Part shown: positions 28,301-36,900 of the stretch, one piece after another
How the letters are laid out: each line of letters starts with the position of its first letter
Position numbering within the stretch: position 1 is the first letter of the stretch
Assembly: GCF_001640805.2 (NCBI RefSeq)
Contig: NC_066849.1
Location: 22,244,405-22,308,404, forward strand
DNA length: 64,000 bases
Reading direction: 5' to 3'
DNA from: Lates calcarifer
Taxonomy: Eukaryota; Chordata; Actinopteri; Centropomidae
Position numbers and translations under genes: made by a program
Notes under the pieces: generated by a model
What the model was told of the DNA's origin: nothing
What the model saw: the letters and a program-made list of their open reading frames with translations, nothing else
Database searches by the model: none

Positions 28301-31300
28301 CCCCACTGCTCCAGCAGAGCAGCTTAGCTGCCAACAGAACAGAAGCCTGTGGCAGTAAAAGGCAGGTGTGGGTGAAACCAAGCGAGTGTAAAGTTGGGTA
28401 CAGCTATAAAAGAGCACAGACGCTTGGTCAACCTACCATGATTTGATAAAGTTTAAACTAAAGGTGGAACACAGGGCTGAGCAGGTGGAAAAGTACAACT
28501 ATGAGCTTACAATGGAAAGGAAAATGGTTTTTATAGAGTGAGAAACAATTCTTGGTCTTAAATATCTTGGTTGGTTTCAGCAGTAACAGTCTGAAATTAT
28601 AACACACACTTTTCACTTTTCATTAATCAATAATTACATAATTGTTAGCTGCAACTGTAAATTTGATTATTCAATTACACTTTTGATTGACAGCAAATTG
28701 ACAAGTATTTTGATGATCAGTTACTCATTTAGGTTATTTATCAAGCAACATGACTAGAAGTCGACACCCACACAAGCAACTCTCTGAAGTTCTACCTAAG
28801 CCCAGCAGTGCTTTGAGCTAAACACTAACATTAGCATGCTAGTATGCTCAAAAATACAATGTTACAAGTCTGTTGTTAAGCAGATATATGTCAACCATAT
28901 TCACAATATTAGTTCAGCATGTTAGCATGCCAACATTTGTGAATTAGGATGTGACATTGCACTTACACAGCAACTTACACACAGCTGACAGAGTGTCATT
29001 AGTTTTGCTTTTCCCTGTTACATATAATTGTAGATTGATTATCTTTGGGTTTTTGAGTGTTGGCTGGATGAAACCAGCTATAATGTTGGGCTCTGGGGAA
29101 CTGTGATAGACATTTAATCCCTATAATTGTTGGTTGCAATAGTTAGCTCATGAATAGTTGACGGTAAGTTCCAGCAGTTAACACATTAATCATGTATCAT
29201 TCCCTTGATGCATTTTGAGGTTACTGTAATTTAACATTGCTTTCCAATCAAAACTGATTAAAATTCCTGATGAGGCACTTTTTCCTCCCCAACCTTTTCA
29301 AGGTGAGGCAAAATCACTGATGTGCGTTGTCTCACCCATTATGTCCTCTCCCCCCTTTTCTTTTGCTCCAACGGTGACACAGTCCTTAATATCCAGCATG
29401 GCTATCTGTGAGACCATATGCCCACAGCAGGAACCCTGAAGAGGCTGGCAAAGGGCCCACTCTCAACCAGCAAATAAATAATGGGCCATTATGTTCAATC
29501 ATATGCTGAGCTATAAAGGTCTGCAGCACAGAGCAGCAGTATGCAGCATGCAGTGTGGTGGTAGAATAGAATAGAAAAGAATAGAGTAGAAGGGCATATT
29601 ACATTGCCAGTTCACTAGTTAACTGATTAAAGTTCAACAGTTTAAATTTTTTTGAAAGAAGCAATGACATAATATTCTTCTGACAAAAAGTTGATTTCAA
29701 ATGTAATAAAAAGCAGCAATGATCAAGTAATTAGTTGATCAAAAGACAATTGGATTAATGGTCTAACAAATTAAGCAATTTGTGATGTGAAAGCTTTTTT
29801 GACTACTTATTGACATTTCAAAGACAAAATGATTATCTGAGAAAATAATCTGCAGATTATTTGATGACAAAGAAAAATTTCATTGCTGCCTTAAGTTTAT
29901 TTTAATCACAAGGTATCAGAAATCAGAAGTTTGGAAACCTAGAGTCCAGAGAACAAAACAAGATTGGAGGTTTGGGCTGGTGCCACTTTGATTAGTAAAA
30001 ATACACTCAAAAATTGCTGATTTGAATTAAGCTGGAAAGGGTTAGAGTCATCTCAAAGAGATCAGTAAGTCCACAGTCAGACAATGTGTGTGTAACTGGA
30101 AACGATTTAGTTCTGTGGTTATGCTCCATAAAAGTGGACGCCCAGGTAAGAGGACTCCATAAGCATGATGCAAAATGCTCACTCAGCTTGACATTCCACA
30201 ACGCTGGTGGGAAAATATTGAGTGGACTAACGAAACTAAGGCTGAATTGTCAGCTGAATTATGTCCTCTCCTCCCTTTTCTTTTGCTCCAATGGTGACAC
30301 GTTTTGCTCCTTAATATCCAGCATGGCCATCTGTGAGCACAGTCGTGCAAACAGGCAGACAGAGTAGTACTAAAACATAGACTAATGAATTGCTAGTTTT
30401 GGTCTTTTTGTCAGAAACTCAGGGGATACTTGAGGGTGTAATTTAAGAGTAAAGAATTAAAATAGCTAAACACATACATTTAATATAAACTACAACTGAA
30501 GCAATCAGTAAATAAATAAATGTTTAATTTGCATCTATCTTGATAACTAATTAATCATTTAAGTCATAAAGCGTCATCCACTGATTCTAGTTCTTTTTTC
30601 TGCTTTTTGCTGTTTTGTATCATTCTAAAATGAATATTTTGGGAGGTTTAAACGAAAAAACAAGCAATGTGAAGGTGCCACATTGGGCTCTAGAAACATA
30701 TGATGATCAATTTTTAGTATATTCTAAACAATTAGTATTTGCATTTAGAATATGCATATGCATGTAACACCCTGTTTCTGAAGTGCAATGATGGTGTTGT
30801 GCCATCACTGCAGTCTATAAGGAGAAGTCCTGCAATCTGGAGCAATCTCTGCTTCCCTTTTATGCTTAATTTGCATTCAGAAGCAGTAAATGCATATTTC
30901 AGATTCTCTCATTCTCCGTTTTTTCTTCTCTTCGGCCGATAGGTAGAGTCAGGGAGAGGCCTGAGGTCAGGATAAATGAAGGTGTTTTTTATTGGTGCAG
31001 TCTACCTTAAGAGGTTAGAGAAATTATTTTGCCTTTGCCTGAAACAAAGGGTAATTGATGCTATCGCTTACCTTGCATGTTAGAAAAGATAATCGATACA
31101 GAAAACAGAACAACTCAAGGAGCATGCCATTGTCGTCTGTCTAACATAGCTGTGTATTGATGTGACTCTTTGAGCTGCAAATTAGTTGAAGTGACTATAA
31201 TGGACCCCAGTGAAAGGAAAAGGAGAATTTTAGGTGAAAACAAAGGATTCTTTCATTCCCTTTATGCCCACCAGTGCTCTGTTCTCTAACAGTATCAATT

Positions 31301-33930
31301 ATAGTTTCATATCAGGAAATATAATCTATTTAGACTGGTTTGTTATGCAAATAACCTGAGGAGTTGGGGTGGTGAAGTGCTTTATAATGTGCAAGCCTTC
31401 TGCTTCTCTCTGCTGCTAAAACCAATTTGCGCTTTTTGAAACATGTCAGCAATGGCAGCTGTGGAGGAGAAATAGAGATTGTAGTTAAATGTCTGTAATG
31501 AAGGTGGTTTACATGCTGATTGACTGCTGTTGTTGATGTAAACTGTATAATCAATGTGCAGGTTGTATACAGCAGGGACCACTCATCTTATTCTCTTATT
31601 CAAAGCACCTTCTAGTTGTGTGTAACTTGTAGTTTATCCCTATCAGAGGTCAGTCACTAGCACAGATAAGCGTGGGGCAATTAATGATATTTTTCCATTG
31701 TCAACTAGTCTGTTAATTAATTTCATGATTAACTGATTAATAGGTCAGTCTATGAAATGTTCTCAGAGCCTGAGGAGAAGTCTGTAAATCGCTTCTTTTG
31801 TCTGACCAACAGTCTAAAAACCAGAGGTGTTTGATTTATAATGACAAAGAAGTAAATCCTCACATTGGAAACCAGAGACTGATCAATTAATTGACTAATT
31901 GTTTCACCCAACCACAGTGTTTTTCCTTTATTGTGTGTAATCTCCATCTCTCTCCCTCTGTCTCTCTCTCTCTCTCTCTCTCATTTTCTCACCACTACAC
32001 CTCTCCACTTTCAATTATCAAATAAAAGAAGGCTAATATTGGCCTCAAAATAAAAACCTCTGTTTAAGGACAGTCGAATTGTACAGATTTGGACAGACTT
32101 GAGAATTATAGACTGAAGAAGTTGGACTAAATTAATAATAAGCAGGAATTGGACTTTTAATAACTTTCAACTCACATGTTTGGTTAAAAAATAATAAATC
32201 ATCTGTTTAATCATTGTGAAAGGACATTGTCTGAGTCAGCTTTTCCACCAACATCTACCCCTTTTCCACCAAGATGGGATGGGTTCCGTTCCAGTTCATG
32301 AACCTAATTTTGAACCGTTTGGAGCATTTTGACCAAAAATAAACTGGTTCCAAACCCAAAAAGTTGGTTCACACCTAGAACCAAACATTGGCAGGTTTTC
32401 AAACATGAATCATGACAACATCAATGAGCATGTCATGATCTACAGGTCAGAAAGATCTCCATTGTGTATAAAAGGTAGAGAGGTGGAATGGGGGGGGATA
32501 CCTTATCTCCTCACCTTTTAAACGGCAGTGGGAATAGTCACAGAGCCGAACTGATGTCTACAGAAAAGGGGGAGTCGAACAGACGCCAATCAACATTACA
32601 CTGCAACAAACAAAGAGAGGCAGCATACTCAAGGGTCTTCTTAAGGCCAACATTGCGTGATCTCTGTGTAAAACTGGAACCATCTTACAGTGGTTTTGGT
32701 CAAATGTGGCAGAAACACTGGCTGGTTTGGTTCCAGGAATCCTGAACAGAACCGGTTCAATAACCAGTGGAAAAGAGTTGCCACTGGAAACTTTTTAGAA
32801 CCACATCTCCAACTCATGGCCCTCATCAGTGGATGAAATTTACTCAAATTTACTGACTTTTCTTATGCCAAGAATTCTTTGTCTGTTATTCCCAAGGTCA
32901 ATAATGAAACCTCAACCTCAATTATTAACACAGTTGTGGAAGGGAAATTTTCCTTTGAAGACTTGAGGCTTGACTCAGACTTGCCCCAAATGGAATGAAA
33001 ACCACTCTGGCAATATCTACATCTACACCATTAACAATTTTAGAACATGTGTACAGACTAAATCTGTAATCATCAGAATGGGATGTGCATTGTGACCCAA
33101 ACATTTGGTATGGAAATGCTGCCAAAAATATGCATTAAAAACTGAGATTTTTCCTCAGGAAATGACATGACTCATCAGTGATCCAGTGGACCCACAAGTC
33201 CTTCCTTGAATATAAGAACAAAATTGTTGAGGTGTGTGAAAATTCACAGCCAAGGTGTGAAGATTCATAGTTATGGATATATTTTTCACACTAATGTACC
33301 TTATTAATCAAGTCTCAGTAAACTTTGGGCATGTTTTGTTAGATATTACATCCTGAACCACTGAAAACTGTGATAGTGAAGTCTGATAGCCCGTGGGTAT
33401 AGAGAAGCGTGGTGTCTAATAACAGACCGACTGATCCAAAATTGCCTCTTGATGCCCAATTCACCGTGGGAAATACAGTACCAAAGCCCAGGACTCTCAG
33501 CAAAAGGTTAATATTCCCACAGGGTTCCAAGTACCTTACGGAAGAGGAAAACCAAATTTATTCTGAAACAATTTGATTGCTGTGTGGAAATACATATTTA
33601 ATATTGAGGGGAGGCCCTAAGGAAAAAATAGACTGGGGAGCACTGGAGTAAAAGCCTCAGGACTGACGCGGAGGATCTTCTTCCAAGCTCCCACTTTTCC
33701 CCAGTTCAACTATCTGTCTGTCACATTGATAACCTGTCAGCAGATGAATATAGAAACCACATCTTTAAAACATGAGATGGCAGAGCATGGTGCAGGGTAC
33801 AGTATGCATATGTGTGTGTGTATGTGTGTATGTGTGGCGAAACTGTACGTGCAGCGTGTCATCTGTGTATCTCTTTGCAATAAGTGTGTGATAGGTTTCC
33901 CCCGAGGAGATCATTTGTTCATCATTTGCT

Positions 33931-33970
<40 letters not shown>

Positions 33971-36900
33971 AACAATGTCACAAATTACAGCTTGTCATGT
34001 TAATACCAGCATCTAAAACAGGATCTAGGATGTTTAACCTTTGGCATTCCAACAAGATGACAGATGGGGCACAGCATGTATGTGTTCAGGCTACAGGGGA
34101 AAGAACAGAAATAGTTTATGTGTAGGAACAGAATTAATATGTGCAGTGTAATCACATGTACAGTGCACATTTGACATGTATCCATGCCAGGTATGGCAGA
34201 GTAAAGCAGAGGCACAACAATTCCAAGATTTCAGAATTAGGCTTCAACTTGCAGCTCTTGCGTAAAAAAGTCGAAGGAAATTAACTCCTCGACCCCTTGA
34301 CACTCAACACTGACACAAATCAGCAATTTCAGTGACAGAGCCTGCTGCTGACTGGGCATTTGTTTAGACACAGATGACTTTGCCACCCTTCCCAAGGCTT
34401 GTTTGTGGGATATGTAGCACTTATACCCAACAATATCCGCTGGGTCAGGGTTTGCATTGACTTTCAAAATAACAGGGTCAAATGCTGGATTACTGTACTG
34501 TGTTTTGGCCTCTCTGAATCGGTCCAAATCCTGAGGGAAAGTAAAGGTCACTGAACAACTGCAGCAATCTCAGGCTACATAGATGGCAGCAAACAACGAC
34601 AGCCAGAATAATGTAGCCCTTACACTTTTGTTTTGGATAGTAAACTTCTCAAGTATTTTGGTCTGTTTTCCTGCATCACCACTCATCCCCAAATCTGCAA
34701 AGGCTGCTTGACTTCACGCTTTCAAAAAGCTGTTTATGAATGCCTTTGTAAACAACAGATATGATCAACACAAAGACATTTCACACAATACATAACTATC
34801 AGCAGGGGTGGGGAATCAAGATGCAAAGAAAAACACCTGGAGACAGGTAGATAAACACTAGAGCCTGACTGATACTGGATTTCTGAAGTGGATGCCAATA
34901 TTGAGGTTTGAAATTAATACATTTACTAAGATAAATTGGACAACATTTATTTTTTAACACTAATTTTTAGGACCCCTTAAAATGTGAGTTTTGACCAAGA
35001 ACCTAAGTGGGACTTTGTTAGGGCTGCAACTAATTACTTTCATGATCAAATCATCTGTTGATTATTTTCTCATGTATAAAATGTTATCACTTGTCGCAGC
35101 CCAAGGCAGTGTATCCAGATTGTTTTATCTGACCATCAGTTCAAAACCCAAAGATACAAAGTATGGCCACGAAAAGTATAAAATCCTAATTTAAATTAAA
35201 GTTAAATGATCAATATCAAAGTCTGTAATACTTAAACAAAAGAGGAATAATGAACTGAACTACAGATGAAAATATTTAGCTATCAACAGAAAATGTATCA
35301 GCATCCATAACCATTTTTCAATCAAATGTGCCAAATATTCTCTGGAATATGAGTGCCTCTTTGTGCTGTGGGAAATTATAATGGGTATTTTATAAACAAA
35401 CAATTTATCCATTATCCAAAAAAAAAAAAAAAAGGTGATTAATTGATAATAAAATATTATTAGTTGTAGCCCAATATTTAACTATAATAAAAGTAAAATT
35501 AAGTTTTGTGTAAGCCTGTATAATGGCCATATAATGAATTTTTGATTAGAGCTAAAATAGCCTGTCACAACTAATTCATCTTTATGTATTAATTTACTTT
35601 GTCGCTCTCTATGCCATGACAGCTACATGGAAGCTTTTCTCAACAATCCTATACTTACTGTCAACAGATTTGGGCTGAAACAATTAGTTAACCAACAGTT
35701 TTGATAATCGTTTAATCATGTGACCAAAAAAAAAAAAAAAAAGGTTCTGGCCTCTCAAACTGAGAGATTTGCAGATGTTTTGGGATTGCTGTTGTACCAG
35801 TTGGGCTCTATAAAAAAAGTTTACAGAGGACAAGTGTACACAGAGCGGAGATAATAGCATCGACTGTGTCAGCAACGAGTATATTTTACACCAACAGACT
35901 CAGATCAGCTTATGCATCAGCTCATTAGGCACCTACTTACCATGAAAAGGCCAGCGTGACCACAAAACAACCCACCACCCACATTGTACCTATTTGTCTC
36001 TCCTCTCTGTCTTAACCTTCTACCTCTCTCCCATCCACCCACACCCACACCCACACACACACACACACACACAAACGCAGCGTTCTGTTTAATCAAAATA
36101 GACCTGCCCTTCAACACATTTACATGTATCATAATGGGGGAGACTCACTACGGCGCCCGTCATTACGCGCACCATTAAAACACAGCAGTAGACTAATCTA
36201 GCACTTCCATAAGCAGCAGCAGCAGAAGGAGCAGGAGGAGGAGGAAAAGCAGTAGAGGACATGGGGGTGGAGGATGATAGGAGATGCTGCAAGAGAGAAG
36301 ACTGAAGGAGGAGCAGCAAGAGGGAGAGGTGGAGTATGAAGACTCGTACAGGAGCGGTAGCATGAACGGTGGGGGATGAGAGGTGCAGGAGACGGGGATC
36401 CTGAGGAAGAGTAGGAGAGGCAGGGGGAGGATGAGGAGAAAGGGGGTAGAAGCAGCAGGAGGAGTAGAGTGTCCTGCTTGAGAAGACGAGGCAGAAAGAG
36501 GAGCAGGTGAACCTTGAGGAGGAGCAGCAAGAGTTTAATTAAATCCGTGGAGAGGTGCAGTGACTGTAGGATATACTTGGGGAAGCAACAGGAGGAACAG
36601 GAGGTGATAGGGGAGAAGGAGCAGCAGCAACAGAAAGTGATGCTTGGGGAGAAAACACACACAGAGCAAAAGGTAATGTTTGAGGAGCAGCCAAGCAAAC
36701 ATTTTGTGTGAGGAACAGCAGGACCGTTAGATGATACTTTGGGAAGAGTAACAGGAGGTCACATAGAGACGGAACAAGAGAAGCAGGTGGTATTGCTCAG
36801 AGAGGAGCAGAGGGAGATGATGCTTATGAAGGAGCAGCAGGAGGAGATGCTTAGAGAGAAGCAATCGGAAAAGCAGTAGGATATGCTTGGGGTGGAGTAG

